Below are positions 46,190 to 58,032 of a stretch of DNA of 64,000 nucleotides, one piece after another. The notes beneath the pieces are model-generated. The model saw only the letters and a list, made by a program, of their open reading frames with translations. It had not been told where the DNA came from and ran no database searches. Position 1 is the first letter of the stretch, and every line of letters begins with the position of its first letter. Origin of the DNA: Spongilla lacustris (taxonomy: Eukaryota; Porifera; Demospongiae; Spongillida; Spongillidae); NCBI GenBank assembly GCA_949361645.1, contig OX442423.1, forward strand, positions 5,927,505 through 5,991,504, read 5' to 3'. The position numbers were made by a program, and so were the translations under genes.

Positions 46190-48230
46190 CACTAATATTT
46201 TTTAGGATGATTAGAATCATGTCTTCCATGGTCCCATATCAAATTTAAATACCAACCTAAGCACAGTAGTGCTTCGGCGAAAACATTTTCAGGATGAGTA
46301 GTCCCTCCTGAACCTGCTTACTGTGAGGTAGGCATGTTTCCCACTCTCATAGTAGAACCTTACTATTGCAGCTCTTTGCTTTACTGTCAGCCTATGGGCT
46401 CTTGCTGCTCGAGGCATTCTTCACAGTACATGTGCACATACATGTAAACTGAGGAACTTTATACTATTTTTGTATAATCTAATTGGTCTCCAAATGCTGC
46501 ATGCATTCTATTGGTCAACTATCCCTGCCGCCATTTCAATAAGCAGTCTTAAGCATTCTCTGACAAAAAACATACCTTGCCAAAAATAAAAAGGAAAAGC
46601 AAGGTTTTTTTCTTTTTTTTTTTCTTGAAAAGTCTCTGCACAAAAGGACTCTTATTTGAATGTGAGGGTGTTTTTTTCCATTTCAAAGCACTACTAGTAT
46701 ATACATTTTATGTTAAATGTCTCCAGCTAGCCCCCAGTTTGAAAGGCTGATGACTGAAGCTCATGTTTGCTCTGCTTTGTTGTTAAGTGAGATAGTGCTT
46801 TATTTTATAGAAGATTATTTTGCATGCTGTTGTGAGGTACATGTATGGAGAGAGTATTCAAAAACAGTCATTACAATGGAGTTTATGTCCTTTTAGTGAG
46901 CTACCATTATGGATTTTGTTGAATCAAGGTTATCAAAATACATGTAGTTCTACATTTTGGATGTTGGGGCCTAATTAAATTCATAGCAAAGGACATGCAT
47001 GAGGTTTTATATGAATTTAATTTACATTGTTCCTTAATGTGAGAGATGTTACTGATATAAGTTCACCATCTGTTTTACTCAGCAAGGTACTCACTACAGT
47101 GTATGTCTTCCATGTTCCCATATGCTCTTCAAATACATGTACATGTAGATTTCTTAATAAATGTACATGTAGTGGAATGCGCCTGTATGATGATGTCCCA
47201 GGTTGTAGTGTAATGTCACACAAGATGACTGTGCATTCGTACTTTAAAATATATATATATATATTTAAAATAAGGGTGTGCTTTCATTGAAGATGAATGT
47301 TGTGACAGTTCATACATGTTGAAAGCTAGTACAACCAGCCTCATTTAACACAGACATTTTCTAGGCAACATAACGACAGGAATCTATTAAAGTTGTGAGC
47401 TGGTCTACCCATACTTGAGCACTGACACTATGACCTGAAAACTAACCACTCTTAAATCCATGCCTTGGAAATCTATGCGGCTTGCAACATAGTTGATACT
47501 TAAAAATGAAAGCACACAACACGTGTCTCCATGAGACGAGAGCCTGACCATACATAACCAACAGCACAAGTTGTGATCTGGAAACTAACACATTATGATG
47601 CAAAGTACACCTCTCTTAAAACTGTAATCTTACACAGCCAGTATTTTTAAGCAGAGAATACCCCTAACCTTACTTTTAAAGGAATAACACACAAAAGTGA
47701 CACAGCTCTAAGTTAAGCTTACAGCATTTGTATCATGAAAGCTCGGCTAACTTAACACAGAGCTCTTCCAAGCACAAACTTTAACAGCATGTGTAAATTT
47801 TTCAATTAAATTACTGTCTGTATTGAAAGCACATATTCACATAACAAAATACAAAAAACAAAAAAAAAACCCAGAGAATCTACCCCTGCACACATAGCCT
47901 CACTATGAAAACTGGAACACGCAACGTGCATATCACATAAAACCTTAAACCCCAGCTTAATCATATCTGTAAATAGCTTAGGGGCTAAAACAGGATGCAT
48001 TAAAGCAGCTGCTGTCTTAAAACAGCATTCTTCCCAATCATCACTCCGTCATTTAATGCAGAGGTTTTCTAAGCAATAGTTCAAAATTTTATTACAGATA
48101 GCTTTGAAATGAATGCACACAAGAGTCTCTTAAAGCAAAGCAGCCAATAATATTAATATTTATGTACATAATCTGGAAACCAGCTAGGTACCTCACAACA
48201 TAATGCATCTAATCATCCGAAAATGTGATG
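46190..48230. other. Central part of the fold-back element
   Basis: Arm pairing is not recognisable here. 46200-46620 looks unlike the arm repeats (contains CAGTAGTGCTTCGGCG and CCTCCTGAACCTGC) and may be a separate insertion. From about 47300 onward the strand sense of the repeats switches to the right-arm orientation (AAAGCACAC words). No open frame here has a recognisable domain. Confidence 0.6.
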
Positions 48231-49894
48231 CTTGAAAACAGGAGTCTCTTAAAGAAGAGAGTGTCTACCCATACATACATGTAGGCAACGTGATGAATCA
48301 AAGCACGCCCTCTCTTAAAATGGCACTTCCCACTCATCAGATATAAATTTATACAGAGACTACTATTTACATGTAATTTTAAAGGAATCACAAATTAAAG
48401 CTAGAAGCTCACAATACTACAATAAATAGCACACCCTTATTTAACACAGGGATTTTCTTAGCACATACATTGTACTTCAACAGCATATCACCTTGGGAAA
48501 CATTGCATAACTGGATGCTATGAAATAAAAGCACAACCTTTCATGGAGTTTGAGAACTTAAATAAGATAAATACTCATACATAAGCAACAGACTGGGATA
48601 TTGGATGAGAAGTTTGCAACATGATGCATTCAAATTAAAGCACTCCTCTTAACACAATCATCTAACACCTAGCTAGAGGCTCAACACATATACTCTGAAA
48701 TGAAAGCACTCCCTAACATACATGTACAACGTGAATGTCTTAAATAAAAGAGCATACTCTCAACATAAACAAAAGCACAAATTGTGATCTGGGAGCTAGC
48801 TAAGAGGCTAACATCATCATGCAAAGCACACCTCTTTTCTTCACAACCATGTAAAACCTAGACTACTCTTTTAAAAAGAAACTCACAATATTACATATTA
48901 CCTTAAACACATTTACCTTGTGCAACGTATTACATCACTCAATGCAATGAAATGAAAGCACATAAAAATATGATGCCCACCATAACCTGGGAACTAACTA
49001 ATGGGCTTGTAACATGAAACAATGTCATGCACCACTCTTAAATCCAAGCATTGTGAACCTAACTGCTGGCTTGTAACTATATCTTGTAATGAAAACACTC
49101 CTTCATATCACAACAAGACTCGTCTGAGTCGTGCATTTAAGAAGAAGAGAGCCCATCCATTCATAAGCACCAAAAAAGGATCTGGGGTGGGAATTGAAAA
49201 TAAAGCGCACCTTCTCTTAAAACAAATGATCTAAACTCTTGCTGGAGGCTTATACCATTTGCCAGTGCTTAAAAATGAAAGTAAATTCCCTAACATTACA
49301 ACAGGAATTTTTTTAAGCAGCTTGATATAAAGAACAGCCCACACTATGATATAGAACATCCATCTAGCTAAAACGTACATGTACAGCAACACACTGCTTG
49401 AAGCTTACAACTTTACATTTTCAATGAAAGCACACCCTCATTTAACACAGCAGTTTTCATACCTCAGCAGCATGCACAATCATTTGGTGCAAATATTTCT
49501 TTACTCGTCAGGGATTGAAAGCTCACATAACAAAACAAGAGAATCTACCCACATGTTGGTCCAACTATGAAATGCGAACTTGCTACATGATGCATTCCTT
49601 CTCTTATAAAATGGCATTTTTAAATCTTGACACAATTGAGTTGATAAGCACACCATGACATAAAGACATGAGTCAATTAAAATAAGAGGGCCTTAAAGCA
49701 TATGCAATAACAAACATTATGATATTGAACTAGCTACATGGCTCAATCGCAACCTGATCATGATGCAACCACAACTCTATGAAAAATACACATCTGAAAC
49801 TTAGCTGGAGGCTTGTAACCAAAAATGAAATCAATCCTCCCATAACAACAGTCCTGAGGCTTTTAAAACAGAGAACCATCAATAACATATACAT

Positions 49895-49951
<57 letters not shown>

Positions 49952-51350
49952 ACGAAGCTCACAACATTTGAATAAAAGCACACCCTCATTTAGCTAGAAG
50001 TTTTTCAAGTGCATACTTTAACAGTATGCTCAACCCTTTTGTGTGCAAACACATAACTGGATGGTATGAAATTAAAGCATACCCTCAGATACTTAGTGCT
50101 CACATGCATGCACAATATCCAGGGAACTTAATTGCTCACAACATCTCTTTCTTAAAACAGCCAATACTCTACAGTTCCTACATATGTAATTTGTAGCTTT
50201 AACATACATTTTCAAGAACACAGAGCTTTTCTGAGCACACATACACATGTAACACCTGAGTCTCTTAAAGCAGAGAGTACTCTACATTGACTTGGTGACG
50301 CAGTACTGAGTAGCTAAAAGTCTCACAATATTATTGATGTAAAGACATGCACCACACTTATATCCAACCATCTAAAACCTAGCAGGAGGCTTGCAACATC
50401 ACAACAGGGATCTCCTAAAGTCCATTTCATTATAGCAACATCTGAGAACTACATGTAGCTAAGAGCTAGGATCACAACATGATGCATGTAATTGTTGTCT
50501 TAAGACATACTGCTATCTTCCCAAACATTTTAAACCTTGCTGGAAGCTGTAAACATTATTCAATGCTTTAAAACACTGCGACATAACAAAGAAGTCTGTT
50601 AATGCATAATTTAAGAACAACATGATCTGGAACTAGCCAAGAGGCCCACATCACGATGCAAGTTGATACTAAAGCAATTCTTCAAATCACAACTAGATCT
50701 ATAGGCATTTCCTAAATAAGAGAGCCTACCCATGTGTTATGCATTGAAATTAAAGCACACCCAATCTTTAAATGGCACTAGTACTCTTTCCATGAAATCA
50801 TCTTGACACATAAGCTGATACTCTAAAACGAAAGCATCGGCCCCTAACATAAAAACACGACTCACTTAAATACTAGAGTTTGTCCCTACATGATTCATCT
50901 TTCCCCAATCCTAACTGGTAGGTTGCAATATTAGGCTGTCAAGCATAAAGTAACAGATATCCATAAGCAAAGGTTAAAAACATTATGATACGGAAATAGC
51001 TACAACTTGATTCAAGCACACAGGTTTGTTATTTAAAACGAGGTATCTAGCTATGAGACTCAAAATCTATGCATTGAAATTAAAGCACACCCTATCTTTA
51101 AACGGCACACTTTCCATGATATCATCCAAACACGAGCTTCAAAAAATGGAGCATTGAAAGTAAAGCACAGCTTCTCTTTAAACAAATCATCTAAAACCTG
51201 CTGGAGGTTTGCAACATTTGTCAGTGCTTTAATATAAATTCACCCTAAGCAACAGAATTTGTGCACACTATCATCTAAAACCAGCAATAATTAAGGGTAG
51301 CTCACATCATGATTGCAAAGCACACAGGTCTTTCATTTCGCGCGCGCGCG

Positions 51351-51404
<54 letters not shown>

Positions 51405-53558
51405 ATGAAACTCACAAGATTTCAATAAAAGCACACCCTTATTTAGACAGGGATTTTCCAAGCACATACTTCAAATCCTTTTGTGTGCAAACACATTGCT
51501 GGATGGTATGAAATTATGCACAATGTCCAGGGAACTTAGCTAAATGGCTCACAACATTAATCTCTTCAAACAGTAATGTTTTCAATACTCTACAGTTCCT
51601 ACAGATGAGTTCCTACAGGTGTAATTTATTATTTTCTAGACGGTGAAGCTTTTCTATAGACAAATAATATCTGAGTCTTAAAGCAGAGAGTACTCCTACA
51701 TTGACTTGGTTACGCAGTAGCTAAAAGGCTCAAACACTTATATCCACCATCTAAAACCTAGAAGTAGGCTTGCAACATCACAACAGCAAACACAACATGG
51801 TGCTGTGATACTACTCTGAAATCCAATTGCAGCATCAGAATTAAACCTACTTGCAGCATTAGTCGATACCAAGGCAATTCTTCAAATCACAACTACAGGC
51901 ATTTCCTAAACAAGAGAGCCTACCCATGTGTTATGCATTGAAATTAAAGCACACCCAATCTTTAAACGGCACTAGTACTCTTTCCATGAAATCATCTTGA
52001 CACATGAACTGATACTGTAAAACGAAAGCATCGGCCCCTAACATAAAAACACGACTCACTTAAATACTACAGTCTGTCCCTACATGATTCATCTTTCCCC
52101 AATCCTAACTGGTAGGTTGCAATATTAGGCTGTCAAGCATAAAGTAACAGATACCCATAAGCAAAGGTTAAAAACATTATGATATGGAAATAGCTACAAC
52201 TTGATGCAAGCACATAGGTTTGTTATTTAAAACGAGGTATCTAGCTTAATTTTATGCATTGAAATTAAAGCACACCCTATCTTTAAATGGCACACTTTCC
52301 ATGATATCATTCAAACACGAGCTTCAAAAAATGGAGCATTGAAAGTAAAGCACAGCAGAAACAAATCATCTACAACCTTGCTGGAGGTTTGCAACATTTG
52401 TCAGTGCTTTAAAATAAATTTACTCTAAGTAACAGAATTTGTGCACACTATCATCTAAAACCAGCAACAATTAAGGGTAGCTCACATCATGATTGCAAAG
52501 CACACAGGTCTTTCTTTAAAACTGGAACTTTCCCCATACCTATTCCGTTATTTTTTACTGAAGGAATAACACACAACGTTACAATTTAAATGAAAGCACA
52601 CCCTTAGAGGTTTTCTAAGCAGATAACCTCAACAGCACTGGATGGAGGCTTGAATGCTCACTGACCCTTCACATATGGATGGTACGAGGCTTCCATAAAT
52701 GGCACTCACATGACACAAAAGTATTCTTTAAGCCGTAGACACAGCGATATACATGTAGCCTAGCTATGAGACAAAATCAGGTCTGCGCACAAGTTACTGC
52801 GTGCTGCTTGAGATGCTGGTATAGGCTATTATTAGCTCTGAGAGAGCTGGAAGGTATGTGATCAATTCTTACATTTCATTTTTGCGTGTCTACTAACCCG
52901 CGTGTGTGCGTCTCAGATTCACTAACTCACAGAATGGCACCGCATATCAATCCGTACGTACCACACCGTTCATTGCCTCTCTGTGCGATTGTGCTAATTG
53001 AGGCGCACCACATTCGATGCTTGTAAACATGGATAATTGGCTTAGAGAAAGCTAATTAAAAGTGGACTCGCAACACCCACGTAGGAGGTGGGGCATACGG
53101 AGTTGCATCCGCCTTCGAATTGTATCACGTGATGTGACACCCACTAGAAGGTGGGGCATCAGGTCTGAGTGCTTAAAGATCCGCCTCCGTATTATCACGT
53201 GACTATAACAGCGATTTAATTATGAGATTAAGTCTTAGGACGAGGTCGTGTGCGCATGCGTATGCGAAGAAAAATAGGCAGTGGATCGTAGTTTCCGTTT
53301 AGTAGGTGGAAAAAATCCAATATTTTGATCGAAGCTTCACAACCGATACCTGAACACAGAAGACCTTTTAAATCAGTTAATTTGTTGTGCTTATTAAAAT
53401 TAATTAGCATTATTAATAATGTTTTAATTAAATTATTGGAAAAAAATTTGAGGAAACCGACCAACTTTGTTTCAAAATACCAGATATTTTGCTCCATCCT
53501 ATCAAAAGTTATTCAAAATCAAAAGCGTTGCGTTCATTCGTGGACACCCTGTATGAAG

Positions 53559-53627
53559 AGGAAACGTTTATTGGAGTGTGATGTCCTTATGTTTCCTATA
53601 CATAAACCATTGCATTGGAGCTTAATA
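53559..53627 (+). CDS. Ulp1-like protease exon carrying the His-Trp motif
   Basis: 69 bp, 23 codons, phase 0 at both ends: AG|AGG at 53557-53559 and TTAATA|GTATGT at 53627/53628. It encodes RKRLLECDVLMFPIHKPLHW followed by SLI, the beta-strand and catalytic His (H-W) of C48 peptidases (pattern D-x-x-x-x-P-I-H-x-x-x-H-W-x-L). It continues exactly from KRYSK at 39971, where family members have a short K-rich link. The exon carrying the catalytic Asp and the Q-x-N-G-x-D-C-G block with the nucleophile Cys was not found in the remaining 10 kb, so the gene may be cut short here or continue past long repeats. Confidence 0.72.
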
Positions 53628-53872
53628 GTATGTATCGAGAGTTACGTACGTTAGTAACTCTCATATAGGATTTGACCCCGATTATGAATGTCATTTAAAA
53701 AAACGCGACCCGCTTCTAACAAAACTACTGACGAGCGGATGGCTTACCTTGTTGTCGTCATCGTACAAGAAGGCGCAACAGGTAGTTTCGTGTTTTTTTG
53801 ATGTCACAAAACCGCGTGGTTGTAGAGAACAAACTATTTTCCAAACTCGTACCCAGTCCCACGTATTTCTCG

Positions 53873-54404
53873 TTCTTCTTCTTCTTCTTCTTCTTCTTCT
53901 TCTTCTTCTTCTTCTTCTTCTTCTTCTTCTTCTTCTTCTTCTTCTTCTTCTTCTTCTTCTTCTTCTTCTTCTTCTTCTTCTTCTTCTTCTTCTTCTTCTT
54001 CTTCTTCTTCTTCTTCTTCTTCTTCTTCTTCTTCTTCTTCTTCTTCTTCTTCTTCTTCTTCTTCTTCTTCTTCTTCTTCTTCTTCTTCTTCTTCTTCTTC
54101 TTCTTCTTCTTCTTCTTCTTCTTCTTCTTCTTCTTCTTCTTCTTCTTCTTCTTCTTCTTCTTCTTCTTCTTCTTCTTCTTCTTCTTCTTCTTCTTCTTCT
54201 TCTTCTTCTTCTTCTTCTTCTTCTTCTTCTTCTTCTTCTTCTTCTTCTTCTTCTTCTTCTTCTTCTTCTTCTTCTTCTTCTTCTTCTTCTTCTTCTTCTT
54301 CTTCTTCTTCTTCTTCTTCTTCTTCTTCTTCTTCTTCTTCTTCTTCTTCTTCTTCTTCTTTCTTCTTCTTCTTCTTCTTCTTCTTCTTCTTCTTCTTCTT
54401 CTTT
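53873..54404 (+). repeat. (TTC)n triplet tract, 532 bp
   Basis: About 177 TTC/GAA repeats with one single-base interruption at 54360-54361. Frames through it give runs of one amino acid (Leu, Phe, Ser, Lys, Arg, Glu) and are not genes. Long GAA/TTC tracts can form triplex DNA and impede transcription and replication. It starts 245 bp downstream of the protease exon. Confidence 0.98.
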
Positions 54405-54616
54405 CGCTTCTGTGGTCAAAACGTACTGAGGCTACATTGTATATATTAGTGGTTGTGTTAGCAAATGACGTATATTTAAGCATCCTGTATCTGACAGGAC
54501 TCAAAACGATCAAATAGTTAAGAACTTGGTCATATTTGGCTCCAGTACACAGTAGCTGCACGTGTAATCTAATGTGTACGATCTGGGCACTACACCTATC
54601 AGTTGTAATTAACCCA

Positions 54617-55923
54617 CAGTGGCGTGGTGGCTACTTATTGGCTGGGGGGGCACTTGCATATTTTGGCGCCCCCCCTCCCCCCGAAGCCCATTTTACCATT
54701 TTTATGTTCATATGTGTAAATTATAAAATATGTCGATGTTAAAGAAGTGCTCTGGACAATTCGGACGAACTTTGCTGTACAATGGCCTTATTAGAATAGC
54801 ACATAAGAAGTTTCTTCTCTACTGTTATCAACATGAGCCATTCTAACCTTTCTAGAGATAGTATACGTAGATCTCTGGTATAGACCAGAGACGTGTTTTA
54901 ATTCTCTTAAAAGCTGCGTACTGCAACTGCTATCGAATATATACTGCTTGCACAATTCAGAAAAAGCATTCAGCACGTGGTACTGCATGCACGAGGTTGC
55001 AGAGAATTGATAATGCAATGGATAGTACCACGGTATAATTTCTGTCGATTTTTCTACATATGTCATCAGTGACAGCTTGCTCAGTCTCTTCTTTGTCCTT
55101 ACATCCATGTTCATGCAGATCAACATGCATGTTCTGATTCCTTGTAAAGCTATAAAACACTTAACTTGATAACTCCTCCGCGCATCCAAGTGTCAAATCA
55201 TAACCAAACCTATGCAAACGTTTAGCTTCTTCATCAACACTTCCTTCTTCACTTTCATTTACGATACGATGCTCCAATCAGATTCCTTTCTTTTCCCTTT
55301 GTCTTCCATCGAACACTTCTTACAACTGAAACTGTATTCCGATCAGACTATGCATGCGCGTGTGAGGATCGAGCGTTAATGTCTTTAAGATTGAAAAAAG
55401 AGATATACCGTAAAGTACCATGCACGAATAAGCTTCCCCCCTTTGCCCCCACCAAAAATTAAATGTTTCGTCCTTAAACTAGCGTATCTTCGTAATCATG
55501 AACGCAGTTGCGTGCTGTTCTTTAAAATCCTGTTGCGATACCAGTTCTTTCTTGAAACAGGTACGCGGAAGTGTTAATGATTACGAAAATACGCTCGTTT
55601 AAACACGAGACTTTTTTTTTCGGTGGGGGCGGAGGGGGAGTATTCTAATTACACATGATACGGTCAATAGTAATAATTAGTTAAATAGTACTAAATTGCA
55701 CGGCGGCCGGGCCGGGCGCTTGAAGGCCCTGGTACCAACAAGCGATTGCCGATTCAATTTTTTTCAATTGCTATGATTTACGTATCGGAAAAATAAATTG
55801 TTACAACCTTTCAGTTTTAAGGCGCCCCTTGTGCTCGGTGGCGCCCCCATTTTTAAGCCCCGCGGGGGGGGGGGGGGGGGGGCATTTGCCCCCCCCCGGC
55901 CCCCCCTGGCCACCACGCCATTG
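54617..55923. mobile_element. 1.3-kb element with CAGTGGCGTGGTGGC ends
   Basis: Left CAGTGGCGTGGTGGC, right GCCACCACGCCATTG (one difference when complemented). Inside each end lie GC-rich C- or G-runs. No target duplication is visible. A 132-codon minus frame (54791-55189) in the interior has no recognised domain and overlaps another open frame, so it was not called as a gene. Confidence 0.6.
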
Positions 55924-57470
55924 GGCGGGGTGGTCGATTGATAGGACTGCGGGACTGGTTGGGGGAAGAATACCTGAATCGGATATTTTGCTAATAGTAT
56001 TCATGACACTACACATAGGACCCACTAACATAGGTCCCGATACATACCTTTTGGGCCCGATACGAAAAGAAATGGTGGATACTGTATGTTTGCAGGCGCT
56101 GATCCAGGAATTTAGGAGGGGGGTGGCTGGACCCGGGGTGGTGAAAGGGGGTGGGTGCGGGAGAGGGATGTGCCCCCTCCCGCGCGAAGCGCGGAAGTTT
56201 TTTTTACTGGCGGTAGATATCTTATGCATGAAAAAGTGTTTTCTTTAGGACAGGTGCACTCATCGTATCAGATTTTTCACTGAGTTCATTTTGTCTGCTT
56301 TCCGTCAAAGATGTTGAAAGTGTAAGTCCTTATTGGACTTTTTCAAGTTCAACTCGGAAAGTGAACTGACTCAAAGGTCCTGATCACAGCGAGCCATCAG
56401 TATCTGGCCTAACAGTTACTTGTGTATCCTACGAGTCCGAATCTATGGATGATGATGCGGATAGTTATGCAGATTCTGATCTGGAAGCAGTATACATGTA
56501 TATCTCAATCAGCATCTAATATAAATGACGGGTGTAAAACCTCCTCGGCTGAACTTCCTAACACTGATCATGCAGACATGAGGAGCAGTCAGAGGAATAG
56601 GATCCTGCTCAGGATGTCTGTACAAGATGCAATCTGACAGTCAAGAATATTAAATGATAATGAAAGATATCAGTACTGATATCTGAGCAAGACAGGCTTG
56701 CAGATGCTGTTCTAATTAAATACTGTATGATTTAGTATGATTTAGTATTGCTGGAGTAAGGAAAAGGAAACAGGCTAAATTTCAGAGACGTTGGCTTCAA
56801 GATTATAAATGGCTTTAACATGAAGGATGTCTCAAAAAGGTATCAATACAGTGGCTGTCAATTCACAAATCCTGTAGGATTTAGCTATGTATGCACAATC
56901 AACTGATCAGTCGTAAATGAGAATCCATCTTGGAATATTTTTCAAGTAATTTCTCGGACCTATTATGGTTTGTAAATGGTGAGTACACAAAGCACCTAAA
57001 CTACTCTTTTCGCTTTGAGACAGAAACTAAATGCATGGCAGGCACCAAGCAATGCAAAGAATTTTACATTGAATTTTGAAGTTTTCCTTATTTAGGAGTA
57101 TCAATCATTCACACAAATGCACCATAGAAAGTTGTGTAGTGAATCAGTGTTGTATGAATAAATCACAACTTTCATATGATGTTTTTGTATAAATGATTGA
57201 CATTTTGGTAACTTAGTATTATCATGCAGTTTAAAGATGTGCACTGGCAACTATATATACATTGATTTTTCTTTTGTGCTATGTACTAGTCACAATTATT
57301 ATGCATGTATCAAAATAAACATCTGATCACACAAAAAACAAAAAAAGCATCATCATCTTTTTTTCACCCCTAAATGGAAGCTGTTGAACAGAAAAGCTAT
57401 TAGCCCTCAAACAGAAATTGTTGATAGTTCTCAATCAGTATTTTAGTATTCGTAAATAATTATTTGAGGA
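55924..57470. other. No confident gene
   Basis: A plus-strand acidic stretch at about 56385-56505 (SYESESMDDDADSYADSDLE) follows an AG near 56410 and could be an exon, but it runs into stops and has no family. 56090-56210 contains a GATCCAGGA-type piece with CCCGCGCG words, a relic of the GGATCCAGG repeats. Confidence 0.35.
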
Positions 57471-57471
57471 A

Positions 57472-57503
<32 letters not shown>

Positions 57504-57558
57504 GGGGCCCGATGCAAAAATCGGGCGGGACTGTTAGCTTATAGGACCTGATACGTAT

Positions 57559-57647
57559 ACCAAGGATTAGTCTCGTCCCCAGACCAATATGACGTATCGA
57601 TTAATCGTTACGTCATATTGGTCTGGGGACGAGACTAACCAAGGATT
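57559..57647. mobile_element. Palindromic insertion with 10-bp flanking direct repeats
   Basis: A perfect 30-bp arm (57567-57596) pairs with 57609-57638. The 12-base spacer is itself palindromic (CGATTAATCG), so the whole unit folds with a single T-T mismatch. ACCAAGGATT lies at both outer edges (57559-57568, 57638-57647). A third ACCAAGGATT lies at 57990-57999. Confidence 0.82.
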
Positions 57648-57769
57648 GGGGGGGGGGGGGGGGGGGTTCGATATCTCACTCCCTCAGTCTCCCTGGCAGC
57701 CCTGGCTATACATATTAGGAAAGGCGGAGTTTCGATCACCTGTACTGATTACTGTTGATACCTGCAGTG

Positions 57770-57925
57770 TATAGGAAAGGCTATACGTATTGGAGTATCG
57801 AACGGGGAAAGGGGGGGACAATTTCTGCGGAAGGGCCCGGGGGGCAATATCTGCTAGCGGATTACGTCCATGGGGGACAATTTCCGCTAGCAGATTATGT
57901 CCGGGGGGACAGAATCTGCTCCGAC
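57770..57925. repeat. TCTGCTAGCGGA word-palindrome repeat
   Basis: Words ATCTGCTAGCGGATTACGTCC and TTTCCGCTAGCAGATTATGTCC contain TCTGCTAGCGGA and its exact reverse complement, with GGGGGACA spacers and further partial copies (TTTCTGCGGA, GAATCTGCTCCGA). Confidence 0.6.
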
Positions 57926-58032
57926 ATCGGCTATAAATTCTATTGTGACGTCTTGTAAATGGATGCAACCTGTTAAATCTCTTATTACAACCAAGGATTA
58001 TTGTAATAGTTAATAATCCTTATTGCTACAGG

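Larger units (their letters stand above)
40030..53551. mobile_element. 13.5-kb fold-back element with TA target duplications
   Basis: Left end CAGGGTGTCCACGAATGAAC. The right end (53532-53551) is its exact reverse complement, with TA immediately outside both ends (40028-40029, 53552-53553). The first kilobase of each arm is almost identical in inverted orientation. Pairing continues to about 46180 on the left and 48235 on the right. The arms consist of degenerate repeats with recurring GTGTGCTTTNATTTCAATG and GTTTTAGATGAT words. The termini and TA duplication indicate a Tc1/mariner-type transposase acting in trans. No transposase or other credible protein is encoded. The arms differ in microsatellite length and at scattered bases (GGTCGTCTG versus GGTCTTCTG near 40220/53361), which argues against a mirror-image assembly copy. 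The layout recalls Drosophila Foldback/Galileo elements, although those are not TA-type. Confidence 0.85.

Noticed and set aside
40030..53551. Idea that the big palindrome is only an assembly mirror artefact
   Set aside because: The arms differ in microsatellite lengths, single bases and total length, and both ends have clean TA flanks; it still needs long-read confirmation.
53745..53870. Minus-strand segment ending CAFLYDDDNK at a GTAAGC donor
   Set aside because: No acceptor or recognisable protein upstream, since the (GAA)n tract begins there; one good donor alone is weak evidence.
53691..54561. Open frames of 226-267 codons encoding poly-Arg, poly-Lys, poly-Leu and poly-Phe
   Set aside because: They are the (TTC)n tract read in every frame; no gene has this composition.
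55801..56248. Frames of about 140 codons on both strands
   Set aside because: They cross a G/C homopolymer run and transposon terminus; Pro/Gly-rich artefacts.
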